64,000 nt of DNA from positions 32,954,001-33,018,000 of the forward strand of contig OX463824.1 of NCBI GenBank assembly GCA_949825045.1, in the 5' to 3' direction. Source of the DNA: Argyresthia goedartella (lineage: Eukaryota; Arthropoda; Insecta; Lepidoptera; Argyresthiidae). A program made the position numbers and the translations under genes. Under the pieces are notes generated by a model. That model did not search any database. It saw only the letters and a list, made by a program, of their open reading frames with translations, and was not told the origin of the DNA. Shown piece by piece: positions 39,415 through 50,552 of this stretch. Position 1 is the first letter of the stretch. The number at the start of each line of letters is the position of its first letter.

Positions 39415-41286
39415 GTATTCCTGCTCCATCTTCGCATTGAAAGGCCCTGACATGTTTTCTCGTGCCTCTTACTCTCATGGAAACTGCTCTTATAACTGAG
39501 ATTTGTATTTTCACTTTCAGCCAGTACACTATTTGAGAATACGCTTTTCCCCATTTCTCGTTAAGCTTTGATGCCGTTTTTAAAAAAAAAAAAACTGTTA
39601 TATTCAGTTCCTAGGGCTCCATCGCATGAAATAACTAGTAGGGTGAATGAGGCTCTCAGGTCTTCAGCGGCTCGGTCGTATTTTGTGTGTTTCTCTCTGT
39701 GCTGTTTTTTGCCAGGTGAGGTTGCTGTAAGAGGAAGCGTCAGCATTTACTATGCAAGAACGTTTTCCTTGCAGGTTCCTAAACACTGTTTAGTACGAGA
39801 TCACCTCTAAGTGCTGGTTGATTTATATTTGCATCTTGCATTATGGGTTCTATCGTGCTAGTTCCCCAGGCTAGTTCGGCCCAATTTTTACAATCATCTC
39901 TGTGTTGATCATGTCATTTTTTTTATTAATCCTTCTTTCTTGCAATTCAATGCGTGGTTTAGGTCGAAATTACTTCGCATCCGTCGCAGGCCTGAGGGAG
40001 GTTTACAGGTTTGTGGGCGTATCTAATAGCTAAAGCATCCCTAAACTGGGTAGCTGTGAGATCAGTATTATTTGCGGTGGTCGGGATGATAGTTAGCCAT
40101 TGTGAAGAGTTCGTTTCAACGACTCTTTGGAGACATCTTTTCATTTTATTTGGTAGTTTACATATTATGACATTACTTTTTCAGCGTCTCTCTTTTGCCG
40201 GGATAGTTTTTCTTCTTTGATAGTATTTGTAGCATGAGTTTGATGGGCTAGTAAGTCTAGATTTTCGTCAGATTTGATGGCGTGCGATAGTATACTATTT
40301 GATTCTATCGATGTTTTATAACAGTCGTTGTTATTCATTGGGTCGTTAATGCCTAGCCCGCCAAGTTTCACCGGTTGGCTGAATAGTTCATGTTCTAGTG
40401 ACGTTATTTCTCTGTCTAAGATTGATGGTATCAGTATTTTATTGATGGTTTGTTTTAAAGTGTGAAATTCCTCACAAGTGTTATCCATGACTGTTTGTAA
40501 GTATCTCCATTCGCATTGGAGTGATTTTGTAAAGGCTGTATGTACATGTTGTGGGTGTTTTTTACCAGCTTTACATCAAAGAAAAGGTTAACGAATGGAT
40601 TGAATGTATAAGACTACTATCAGTCTTATACATTCAATCCATTCGTTAACCTTTTCTTTGATGTATTCTTTTCTTCCATTCTCGTCTCCGATGACGCCAC
40701 CCAAAAATCGATGTGAAAGTACAGTCTTCACTCCAAGGTTCCCAAAAAGTCTGTGAGCTTCTTCGGTTGATTTATTTTTGACTATTATATAGCTTTTTGA
40801 AGGTTCTGGGAAATAACCGTATTTTGGACCTAGTGTCATCAGTTTTTCTAGCCATTCTTTTACATTTTTTAGTTTTCCAAAACAGGCGGAATCATCAGCA
40901 TACCAGTTTTGTACATATTTTCCAGGGTCTTTGCAGCTTTGGATTAGGGGTAGAATTCCGACTGCATACATTAGCATTGCTAATGGATCACCCTGTTGTT
41001 CCTTCCTTGCTTAAGATGAAATTTTTTTGTTTGAGCCTGATAGTCAAATGACTGCGTAACCTCTATATGTGTTGAAAAGAAATATTGCACAGCACGGCCA
41101 GTAGATTCTAGCATTCCAGAGAGCGATTGGGCGACTCAGCGCGTTGAAGGCATTCGCGGCATCTATTAGTAGGAGGCCTTCATCAAAACATTTGGTCATG
41201 GCATGAATCCCTCCTTCAATACCCGATTTCATACCTGCACATAGCTGACTGTTTACTGTATTACTGTTTACTTCAACTACCTGCAT
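39415..41286 (-). pseudogene. decayed reverse transcriptase of an atypical LINE-like family
   Basis: Minus-strand blocks in order: [17 protein letters not shown] and [12 protein letters not shown] (RT motif A, about 41187-41130), [18 protein letters not shown] (motif B), [11 protein letters not shown] (catalytic motif, about 40908-40876), [10 protein letters not shown], then TAFTKSLQCEWRYLQ, PVKLGGLGINDP (about 40371-40336), [12 protein letters not shown] with [13 protein letters not shown], a CDGC pair (about 39988), [13 protein letters not shown] and ISCDGALG (about 39683), and finally KWGKAYSQIVYWL. This order is not the Jockey, CR1, I or RTE pattern: G-G-x-E...H-A-M, D-A-x-N-A-F-N and W-Y-A-D-D-S-A are distinctive. 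Several frameshifts (a 2-nt loss before Q-G-D-P, for example), stops and a fold-back insertion break it. I recall similar RTs in other invertebrates but cannot name the family. Confidence 0.75.
40573..40664. repeat. hairpin with 43-bp perfect arms and 6-bp loop
   Basis: The right arm (40622-40664) is minus-strand coding for [12 protein letters not shown] of the RT. The left arm (40573-40615) is its exact reverse complement, loop ACTATC. Beyond the left arm the RT coding resumes, so the inverted copy is an insertion into the gene body. Confidence 0.93.
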
Positions 41287-41718
41287 TTGTTTCGTGATGC
41301 AATTTGTATGGGTCGAAATTAGGTTTAAAGAGCACTATCAAATCTCCCAATTTGATTTGGGGTTCGAATTTTAGATACCCTCGAAATTTCGAGACCCTAA
41401 TTTCATATGTATGCCTCGAAATAAGGATTCATATAACCTGATTTCGATTGATATTACATGTTAGGGAAATGTTTTAGGGTTCCATCAATGTTCAAGTGGT
41501 TCATAATATAAGTAAATCAAAGGGAAGTAATTTATGGGGCGTATCTTAAATTGTTCAGATATTGCTACGGTCGCCTTTATACGTGTTGTTACTTTGTATT
41601 GTTATATTTTTGTTTTTCGTGTTTTTATGTGCAATAAATCGGGTATTTGATGTTATTTGATATAACCGAATTGGCTTTACCATGATTTATCTGCAGTTTT
41701 ATGGGTTTTAGTACTCAT
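41287..41718. other. non-coding, nothing recognised
   Basis: May include the upstream part of the atypical RT element on the minus strand, but no further motif is visible. Confidence 0.3.
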
Positions 41719-42100
41719 CTTTAGGGATCCGTACCTAAAAGGTAAAACGGTACTCTATTCTAGGGACTAAGACTCCGCTGTCCGTCCGTCCGTCTATCTG
41801 TTACCAGGCTTTATTTCATGAACAATGACAGTAGGACATTTTTTTTACAGATGCTGTATTACTGTTGCCGCTATAACAACAAATAACAAAAACAGAATAA
41901 AATTATTAAGCTATCTGTAAACCACATACAAACTTATGAATGCACCTGGTTAAGTACATGGAGTGTGAAAGTAGCCACACTAATAACTTTGTAAACAATA
42001 TTTTGCTATGTAGAACACAAACTATTCACTCCACACCATCCCTATCATTGTACGGTGGTACGGAACGCGCAAGTTTGACCCGCGCTTGACTGATTTATTT
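41719..42100 (+). repeat. GGTTCCGTA dispersed repeat, copy 4
   Basis: TTAGGGATCCGTACCTAAAA, a GTCCGTCCGTCCGTC run at 41781, and the end GGTACGGAACGCGCAAGTTT then CCCGCGCTTGACTG. Its right half is the reverse complement of copy 2 at 15253-15480. Confidence 0.65.
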
Positions 42101-42351
42101 ATATTTTTTTGCCAAGTTGTGCACTTTGGCCATTTTCGTCTTCCAAAATTTAATTTATTGACAAACTTTATAACTCCTCGGGTCAAAGTCACTTGAATGA
42201 GTTTAGTTTAAACTAAACTGCTACAAAACTATTGAAGTCTGTAGAGCTATTGGAGTTAAGTCAATAAATTTTAGTTGGGGTACGTGTCAGTGTCGCTCAC
42301 GCTGTCAACTAGTTAGAGAGCCGGTACTGGTGAAAGAAAGAAGAAATTTTA

Positions 42352-42631
42352 TTAGGGACATCATTCTAAACAACTTTCACTAAGCCTACCGACTGCGCTT
42401 TGTCAAGGAACAAGGAATGGAGAGACACAGCATTAAAACTCTCTCGATTAGCGCCGATCTGTATTCAGTATTCACACTGTGACTCGACCGACTTGTTCAG
42501 AGCAATATTATTTTCACTCCCCCCTACAAATCAGTTGTGCGCTCGGACTGAAATGTACTGAGATAACAATCATTAAGTTGCTCTGATCAAGTCGGTTTCA
42601 ACGAGAAAGTTGTTTAGAATGACGTCCCTAA
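42352..42631. mobile_element. MITE, 27-bp terminal inverted repeats (GGTTGTTAGGGAC family)
   Basis: TTAGGGACATCATTCTAAAC at 42352 is matched in reverse by GTTTAGAATGACGTCCCTAA ending at 42631, with only one difference over 27 bp. The 280-bp element has no coding capacity. The same family is at 44757-45008 and 9445-9481. Confidence 0.8.
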
Positions 42632-42648
42632 CAACCCCTGTAGTCTAA

Positions 42649-42791
42649 TGTATGTGGAGGCAGATTACGGCTTGCTCATTGGTTATTAGCAGCTGCGACG
42701 CGCCGCTGTTGGCAAGAGAACACAATCGTCTTTATCTAATTTATTTGAATGACCCAATGAGCAAGCTTTATTCTGCCTCCACTCTACATAC
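42649..42791. mobile_element. MITE with GGAGGCAGA terminal inverted repeats
   Basis: Left end GTATGTGGAGGCAGATTACG then GCTTGCTCATTGG; right end is the reverse complement with a 5-bp indel and small changes. About 143 bp long, almost abutting the previous MITE. Confidence 0.75.
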
Positions 42792-44756
42792 TTATAAGAT
42801 ACAGACTTGATAGTGTGAATAAAGAGACCACAGACATAATATAATCAACATAACTAAACCCTTAAGTTGCCTTCAAAGAATATATTTTTCTACGGAACCA
42901 AATAATGGGTTCCACTTTCCGACACTCGAAATTAGGAAGAGACTTAGAGGAATTAGAAGGAATTAGATCAAATCGACTTGATCACTTCACTAAAAAAAAT
43001 AAGAAATCAATCAAAATAAAATAAATTAACAGTAGGAACATAAAATACTAAACCCCGCTATTATATAAAAAATACACTACCTATGATGCGCAGATATGCT
43101 TATTTTTCTGTCTTACTTCCAAATGTTGCTATTTACCACGAAATTAGAGCAGTTTACCTTATATAATGCAGCCTGGTTATGCAAAAAAAAATAAAAAAAA
43201 TATTTTCAAACTATTTCACAAAACTTCGATTATCTCCTTAATCTTTACCTGTGGAACGTCACAAATAAATAATTACAACAGCATATTATAGTAAATAAGT
43301 AAGCATAAATTAGCGACATACTGGAATCGTATCAGGGATAACTTTATAAAACACTATGATACCTAGTTATAAGTGTTATAATATAACACACCTTCGGCTT
43401 ACTTAAAGCCTTCGGCTCGTTTCATAAACCCACTCTTGAGTATTAATGCCCCCTATTATGTAGCAGTCACATAAACTACTATTATATAAATTTTACATTG
43501 AAACATAAAATATAAACTCAAGAGAAGTGCGTAAAATAGAAATGATATCACTTATTTTATGTTGTCGTCAATTATTCTTCCGAAAGAATTCTCATACAAG
43601 ACGATACGAAAGAAAAGTTTTCCCCTCCGCATATAAATTGAATCACATTCAAATTCGTGAATATGTTTACCGCGTTTTTAGGCCGAGCACCGTCGCCCCG
43701 CGCCGCGCCGGTGAGATCAGCATCTGTTTACCATCTCGCGACAAACATCATTATGTAGTCTCTGCGAGTGAAAGATACCAACCAACACATTAGCCGCATC
43801 CTTACTACCTACCAGCATGTTGTATAATGGCGACGACGGACGGACGGACGGACGGACGGACGCACAGGGCATTTATACTATACGTAGAATGATGGATACG
43901 AGATCGACTTTTCGGAGACATTATACAGCTTAGCCCTACATCACAATGGACTTCGAACAACCATCTTTTTAAAATAATCGCTACGGTATCAACTGCGTAA
44001 CGGATATGTCACTCAACTCCTCTACATTTGTTTCTGTACTCTGTACGCACGGCGGCAGCGGGTAATTTCTAACTTGGACCTTCACTAATGAAGCTTTGTT
44101 GCTAAGTAGCAGCCTAGCCCGGTAGGTAGGTAGGTAGGTAGGTAGGTAGGTAGGTAGGTAGGTAGGTAGGTAGGTACCCAGACACAAAGCAGCGTGCGTC
44201 CACGTCAGCAGCCGTACTCGTTACGTCCCACCAGCAAGCACGGCTGAACAAGCATGATTAATTGCCGGCCTGAATCCAAATTGTCAATGCCCCTAACCTA
44301 ACATGGCGGCGGCGGCGGCGGCGGCGACTCGACTGTGTAGCAACCGCTTTAGCTCGAAAACACTATAACTTTTCATATTAGGGCGCGAGCGTCCATCACT
44401 ATTGTTTGAGCATAACACAACACACGGCTAGTCTGTCGTCCGTTGTGTATGTAGCTTTGTAGGACATGCACACGCACGTTTGAGACGTGATCAATGCAAT
44501 TAGTAAGCAAAAACTGCGATCGCCATCCGCACCTCCTATTTATGTCTATGTAGATATTTACTGACCCTGATGTGGTGGTGGAAATCCTTGTACGTAATAA
44601 ATAACGTGACGAGATCACGAGACGACTCACAAAATAATTGAACTTTTTAAAATACAAAATTCACAAAGCGATGCAGAATTCCTTCGACAGCACCAGCAAC
44701 TAAGATATTATGATGCGATAAGTTAGTACCATCCCTCTCAATTATACATATATCGT
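42792..44756. other. non-coding with microsatellites
   Basis: No gene. CTTCGGCTTACTTAAAGCCT-type repeats near 43391-43420, (GGAC)n at 43837-43862, (GGTA)n at 44122-44176, (GGC)n at 44305-44325. Short open frames around these are repeat artefacts. Confidence 0.4.
44122..44176. repeat. (GGTA)n microsatellite
   Basis: About 13 tandem GTAG units. Confidence 0.9.
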
Positions 44757-45008
44757 GTAACAGAAAGTTGTAGTCATATTTTAGGGGGTTGTCAGGGACG
44801 TCATTCTGAAAATCTTTCACTATAAAACCAATTTGATCTGACCAACTTTATTTTTCACTTCACCATACAGTTTGGGCCGGGCGATCAGCCTGTTTTGTAT
44901 GGAGAAGGGGAAAATAAAGTTGCTCCCATCAAATTGGTGTCATAGTAAAAGTAATTCGGAATGATGTCCATAACAACCCCATAAAATATGTCTATACCTT
45001 TCTGTCGC
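44757..45008. mobile_element. MITE, about 68-bp terminal inverted repeats (GGTTGTTAGGGAC family)
   Basis: The left arm contains AACAGAAAGTTGTAGTCATA, TTTTAGGGGGTTGT and GGGACGTCATTC. The right arm mirrors each block (for example GAATGATGTCCATAACAACC). The arms extend further outward than those of 42352-42631, so this copy shows the fuller end of the family. The core holds AT-rich, non-coding sequence. Confidence 0.75.
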
Positions 45009-45319
45009 AACCTGAAGATATAGCAGCTATGACTATAAATTCAGGGCGTGCAGACGATGCTAGATATTTAGTCATGCTACAACTACATAGGTAGGCGGCG
45101 TCTTTGAACTAAATAACTTGAAAGGGTTGGTATTTGCAGCAGATATGTGCCCTAAGCGAAGGCCTTCACTACTCACGCACGTGACGTGAATACTCAAGGG
45201 AAGATATCTATAACTACTATCTCTGGGTATCTTTCTATACGATGACAGGACATATCATAGATGCAAACATCAATCTTATTCACCAGTCAGTACGTTAAAC
45301 TTACAAGTGGTACAGTACC
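45009..45319. other. non-coding, nothing recognised
   Basis: Unique-looking sequence between two MITEs. Confidence 0.3.
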
Positions 45320-45522
45320 CGGCGTATAAGTTGGACTAAAATGGCGGCGTCTGCGCAGGGTAAAATGTATCTTAACACGTTAAATGCTATGTAGGTCACC
45401 GGTGACCTCACCCAGACTAAAAAATTATAAGAAAAGAACTTTTTCGAAAATTGGCGTTAAAAGTGTTAAACAGTCATTTTTACCTGCGCAGACGCCGCCA
45501 TTTTTGTCCAACTTATACGCCG
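45320..45522. mobile_element. MITE with 46-bp GC-rich terminal inverted repeats
   Basis: CGGCGTATAAGTTGGACTAA at the left is mirrored by GTCCAACTTATACGCCG at the right, and the match continues through AATGGCGGCGTCTGCGCAGG with two mismatches over 46 bp. The centre has AGGTCACCGGTGACCT, itself a perfect palindrome. 203 bp, non-coding. No clear target duplication. Confidence 0.85.
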
Positions 45523-46464
45523 CGCATTATACCTTCCTCGAATAGATGGAGCGCGCACTTGTTTACACCGAGCACAGAGCAGAGTGTTGAGAAAGCACAC
45601 GATAAATACTTGAGTGAGGCACACACACACACACACACACACCTACTGTAAACAAATGTCATAGAAATGATGTTAGATATTATTCACATGTGTGCGTGGA
45701 AACATTATGTGCTCTTATGATATGATAACATTTGGTGCCTCTTGTACATTTCCCTCATTTAATGGATCCTAAGCTTTACGGTAACTATATTGTGGGTAAT
45801 TAATTGGCTATGCTAAAATAGAATACGTACTACTTTTTAAATTTAATTTTGTGAAATTTCAGGCTATTTTAAGAAATAATACTTGAATAAAAAATTGTTG
45901 GTATTTGTGAAATTTAATTTTACACCTGGTTCATAATAATACACTTATGTTTATATGTATAGCATTCACATTGTGGTACTTGATTTTAACTGTTCGTATG
46001 TTGCACTTTTTTACACAATTTTTTGGTAGGTAGTCACGTTACTTTTTTTATATAATTTTTTGGTACTTTTTTGTGACATAAGATCGGGGAGATGATTAAT
46101 ATTTACACTGAGTTTGTTGCTCAACAGGAGGAGCTCCTTACAGGAGCACTTTAGTCTTCCACTTTACATACAATATGGGATACTCTGAGGGATTAGTTAC
46201 ATTTTAAGATATTGTTTACCTATTTATCCTCTTTCTTTTGTTTCAAATTCATATTCTTTATTGCATAGATAATATAAGGTAACAGGCAATTAAAAAAAAA
46301 AAATAAGCAAAGGCGAGCTTATCGCTAAAAAGAGATTTCTTCCAGCAAACCTAGGCAAGACAAGTAACTAACAAGTCCTGTTGTAACTCCTAAGTAAATA
46401 AATAAATTAACTTATTTGAAGATATCGGGTAATGGATGTCTTTTTTTTAATAAACACCCCTTGA
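45523..46464. other. non-coding with one LINE tail
   Basis: (AC)n at 45620-45642 and a minus-strand LINE tail of the GATAAGCTCGCC family at 46250-46350 (TTCTTTATTGCATAGATAAT, then GCAAAGGCGAGCTTATCGCT). Otherwise nothing. Confidence 0.45.
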
Positions 46465-46612
46465 GACGTCACTTGTTCACAGTTTTTGAACTGTTGTACT
46501 TGAGGCTGGTTGTTTCCGATAATAGAAGTAAAAAACTATGATAACAATATTTGTTATCGTTCCGTAATATTTGTTGACATCTGCCTTATCGACTGACAGG
46601 ACAGTCTTACTG
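46465..46612 (+). repeat. GGCTGGTTGTTTCCGAT dispersed repeat, copy 1
   Basis: Shares GACGTCACTTGTTCACAG, GTTGTACTTGAGGCTGGTTG, TTTCCGAT, CAATATTTGTTA, CGTTCCG and TATCGACTGACAGG, in that order, with the reverse complement of 50232-50384. Non-coding. Confidence 0.65.
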
Positions 46613-48189
46613 TCAATCGAATTCGAACAAACTACGGTAGAGGACAAATAAAAAACATTATTTTTTTTACAGTTATTTCAGTAATCCTGTATTATGTTCT
46701 CATGGGAATAACGAAAGGATTATTTAAGAACACAATTATCTCAAAAATTTCTCAGTTTAGTAAAGTAAAAAAAAAGGCGATCACACAATACATTAGCATG
46801 CTTGTTTGACCAGAGCATGAGAGCTAGTATTTTTTAAACTAAAGCAACACCAACAATTTTTTTATAAGTACCTACGGTCGGTAATAATGAACTAAGTTAA
46901 GGTGAAAATGTGAACTAAGTCAAGGTGAAAAGCTTTATCGGCATCTGTCTCGTGTACCTGCTATCATTATTAACTTTAATTAATTAAGACAAGTACAGAA
47001 TCAGTTGTTCAGTAAACCTGTCTTATAATTATAACGTTAGGCACACAAGTTGTCATGCCTCTTTCACGCTGACGCAATATTTAACGAGATCGTTCCACTC
47101 CACTTCGCAAATTAAATTTAAATTTTGAAACACACGCATCTTAACTTAACATACCTACCCACTCGTGTTCAAACACGTCATGTCGCAATATGATAACTCT
47201 ACCAATATTAACGTTAATTTGCTTAACACAATAAAAGACAAATTCACGGTATGTCGCTAATAAAACTGGTCACGTTACGGCCATTGTGTTGAAATAATTT
47301 ATGTTGGTATGTATAGTCAAATTGGTAGGAATAAAGTAACAACAAAAACGTATTTTCTCAAACTCCCACCCTCGCAATACTGAAGTGAGAGGTGAGTGAG
47401 AGGGTGTTTGTTTTTGCCGATCCTACTAGCTAGGTGCTACTAGGTGCTACTAGGTGCTACTAGGTTAGCGGGCAGATGCAATAATCCCTTAGTTAGAACC
47501 CAGCTTCCCGTCTGCTGACCTTTTATTTGGGACTTTTGGTGCCGCGCTCCCTCTCTCACAGACAGGTAGGGATGGATACTTGTAGGGTGCCCCACAGCCC
47601 ACAAGTTATGCATGCAAGTCCCACAGCGACACCAAAGGTGAACCTGCTTGAGAATCGAATAAGCCTAACATGATTTGAGTGAAAGTTGCATGCAGTTCGA
47701 GATATCGTTGGTTTAAAGGTTTTATTCAAATCCCCCAATTTGTCACACAGTTACTGGCAGCCATTTCTTAGATAGCCCTCCCTTTTAGGGTTTTTTTAAT
47801 TTTCTTCGCTATCGTAAATAGTTACTTAAGACGACACCAGTGCTATTTCGTCGATACCTAAAGTCGAATAAGAGAAATTGATGACATAGTCCTAACTTAA
47901 ATCCTCAGCAAAAACATTGTCTTAGCCTTTGATCAGCTGCCGTGAAAAAAACTAGATTAGAGGAAATACCTTAAAAAATTTGCCTATGCTATGCCAACTC
48001 AGAAATGCTACAACACTTGTAGGTAGGTATCATAATGCCATAAATAAAGGTTTTTTTTAACAATATTTTTGCTGATTATTTGAGTTGAGACTAAGTCATC
48101 CATTCCTCGTAATCTACTTTAGGTATCTATAAAATAACAATTGGGTCGTTAACCTAGAAATTTAAAACCGTAAAAGAGAGCGCTATCCA
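46613..48189. other. non-coding, mostly unassigned
   Basis: Contains a short GTGAACTAAGTCAAGGTGAAAA direct repeat at 46890-46932 and a (CTACTAGGTG)3 repeat at 47430-47466. No gene. Confidence 0.35.
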
Positions 48190-48550
48190 AGAAATGGTCG
48201 CCGCCTTATGTGCCTGTGGCACCTTTTGTTGCAAGTGGGATGTCACGCTTGCTTCTCACACAGGAGATGCAGGTTCGACTCCTGACCATGTACCAATGAG
48301 ATAATTAATTTATCCTAAGTACATTCTCGGACTTTCAGTGTGCCGGAAGTCACGTTAAGTTGTAGATCCCGGCTACCACCGCTACTTGGTAGTGGTCGTG
48401 AAAAAAAACCCTCCATCAACACGCACTGAGCCAGCGTGGTGGAATACGGCATATTCTTACTCGTATCCGGGTAAAGGCCTGTTTCCCCCTCGTTGGGGAC
48501 ATAAATGGGCTACATTTTTGCCTGATGGCCAGGTCAGGTATGATTACTTA
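48190..48550 (+). repeat. SINE-like element with Pol III B box
   Basis: GGTTCGACTCC at 48272-48282 is a perfect B box; an A box upstream is not clear. The body GTGTGCCGGAAGTCACGTTA, AGCCAGCGTGGTGGAATACG and the end AAAGGCCTGTTTCCCCCTCG resemble the body and tail of a large group of lepidopteran SINE/LINE-derived repeats. Confidence 0.6.
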
Positions 48551-49858
48551 CTACTTAATTAAACTCCATCCGGCTCTACCATTTGTCGTTCTGCATCTAT
48601 CTAGAATCTAGACTAACTGGCGTTTTCCCTAAGTTTTTCAGTAGTATGGCTGACTATTGGTTCATCGAATAGGTAAGGCAGGCCAGGACAGTGCAGGTGC
48701 AGCTATAGTCCCAGAATAAGTACTTTCGGTCCTCCGCCGCCCCCCGCACCGCGCCCCCCGCCCCCGCCCCGCTCTCTCACGCTGCGGTCGCGTTATTATG
48801 GTTTCGCCATAAAGAACACTAAAGTATTTCTAATTTCATGGTTTAGCTCCGAGTCGGCTTTCTAACCGCTCCTCTCTGCCGAAACTTCCCGCGCGGCACT
48901 ATCATACTCTTTGGCGGGGATCTTCGCTTCGCCACTATAGCCCGTATACCGCGCTGTTAAGTATCAGAATGGTAGTGTGATGCCGCTATCTGTTGTCGGC
49001 ATGGTGTAATTTGCGCCATCAGGCACTAATGAACGCCGACACGACAGCACGACACGTCTCTCAGTCACGACAGGCAGCGGCGGCGGGGCGGCGGGGCGGC
49101 GGGGCGGCGGGGCTCCGTATGTAATTGCTCACATACTCGTACGATGAATGCCGCTCGCATGATCACGGTAACGACCGACACGACGCTCGTGGAGAACCAA
49201 TCGATAAATATCAATTTGAAATCTAAATTATAATAATAAGTTCAAAAACAGAAAAACCCGCCCACTAAAATATGGGGCCGCAGAGAAAGAAACCAATAAC
49301 CACCGGACGGGCAATACCTTCGACTCAATACAAGGAAAACAGCGAGCAAGAGCTAGTATTATGTATGTTTATATACCTATTTGGAATGTGCTAATTAGGC
49401 CCGTTAATTTGAGACCCAATAACAATAAGGATCGATCGAGATTTCATTTGTCAAATTATGATAAGTAGTTTAGAATTAAGATGTTCTGAGGGAACAAATG
49501 AACATACACAAATTCATACAGACACACAATAATACTAAAGAGTAGTCATAAGACTAGTTATAATTGAGTCAGTTCATGTCATGCATGGTGATGCTTGGAC
49601 GGGAACACGTGACGAGGCGACCTCCCTCCTACATCCTCGTGCCGCCGCCGCCGCCGTCGGTGTGTGGAGTCCTGCCAAGTGCCAGCCAACACACTCCCGC
49701 CGGCGGCTCCCGGGTCTGTCGCCGACCGCCGCCGCCACCTTGTCGACTGTCGTGTCGAGGTGACATAGGTAAGTACCTACAGCTCGTCATCCTGCTGCGT
49801 TTATATGGGAGTGCTCTTCCGTTGAGTAACGTAATGACGAGGCAAAAATAAGTTTGTT
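48551..49858. other. GC-rich non-coding stretch
   Basis: CCGCCCCCC-rich DNA at 48730-48790, a (GGCGG)n array at 49078-49113 and (GCC)n-like DNA at 49640-49740. No conserved frame. Could contain promoters of an off-window gene; not demonstrable. Confidence 0.35.
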
Positions 49859-50032
49859 GGCGCCTGAGTGCCGCCTGGAGTGCGCAGCGGCGCGTGGGAA
49901 CAAGGGTGATGCATACATGGGCGGGAGAGAGATGGTGGCGCCTGAGTGCCGCCTGGAGTGCGCAGCGGCGCGTGGGAACAAGGGAGATGCATACATGGGC
50001 GGGAGAGAGATGGTGGCTACGCTCAGGCGCCA
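49859..50032. repeat. 78-bp tandem duplication capped by an inverted 11-mer
   Basis: The unit starts GGCGCCTGAGTGCCGCCTGG and ends GGGCGGGAGAGAGATGGT; copies begin at 49859 and 49937. After the second copy GCTCAGGCGCC at 50021-50031 is the reverse complement of the unit start. Confidence 0.9.
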
Positions 50033-50180
50033 AGAAACCTTGCGATATTCGACTAACTCTTGAGTATTTTTTTGGCCAATGACATTGCGATAAAGCCTGT
50101 GTTTTGAATGCGTAATATGTAATTAAGAAAGGAATTTGCTCTTACTTCACATCGAATTCTCTGCATAAATAAAGAACCTT

Positions 50181-50552
50181 AGGGCCGGGCCACACGATGC
50201 GGTGTAGTGTGTTTAAATTCCCTTCGCCGTTAAGCTGGCTATTCTGTAAAACCTGTCAGTCGATATCCCAGATGTCAGTCGGAACGTAAACAAATATTGA
50301 TATCAAAGTTTTTTAATCGGAAACAACCAGCCGAAAGTACAACCGTTCCAAAACGGTGAGCAAGTAACGTCACGAGAAGTGTTATTTTAAAATTAATTAT
50401 ATAATTAATTAATTATTTATTTCAAATTATCGAAACTTTCAAATAAGTTATTTGAAATAGGCTTAAATGTTATAAAATAAAATAAAAAGTAGTACGTTTT
50501 TTAAAGCATGTCTCATTCCCACACCATCGCACCGCGTCGTGTGGCCTCACCC
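50181..50552. mobile_element. MITE with GGCCACACGA terminal inverted repeats
   Basis: GGGCCGGGCCACACGATGCG at the left is mirrored by CACCGCGTCGTGTGGCC at the right. Inside, 50232-50384 on the minus strand is the second copy of the repeat at 46465. Ends starting GGGCC are common in Harbinger- and hAT-type MITEs, but no target duplication was confirmed. Confidence 0.5.

Noticed and set aside
49564..50063. Several frames of 60-134 aa around 49.6-50.0 kb
   Set aside because: They arise from GCC-rich DNA and the 78-bp duplication; none shows a domain.
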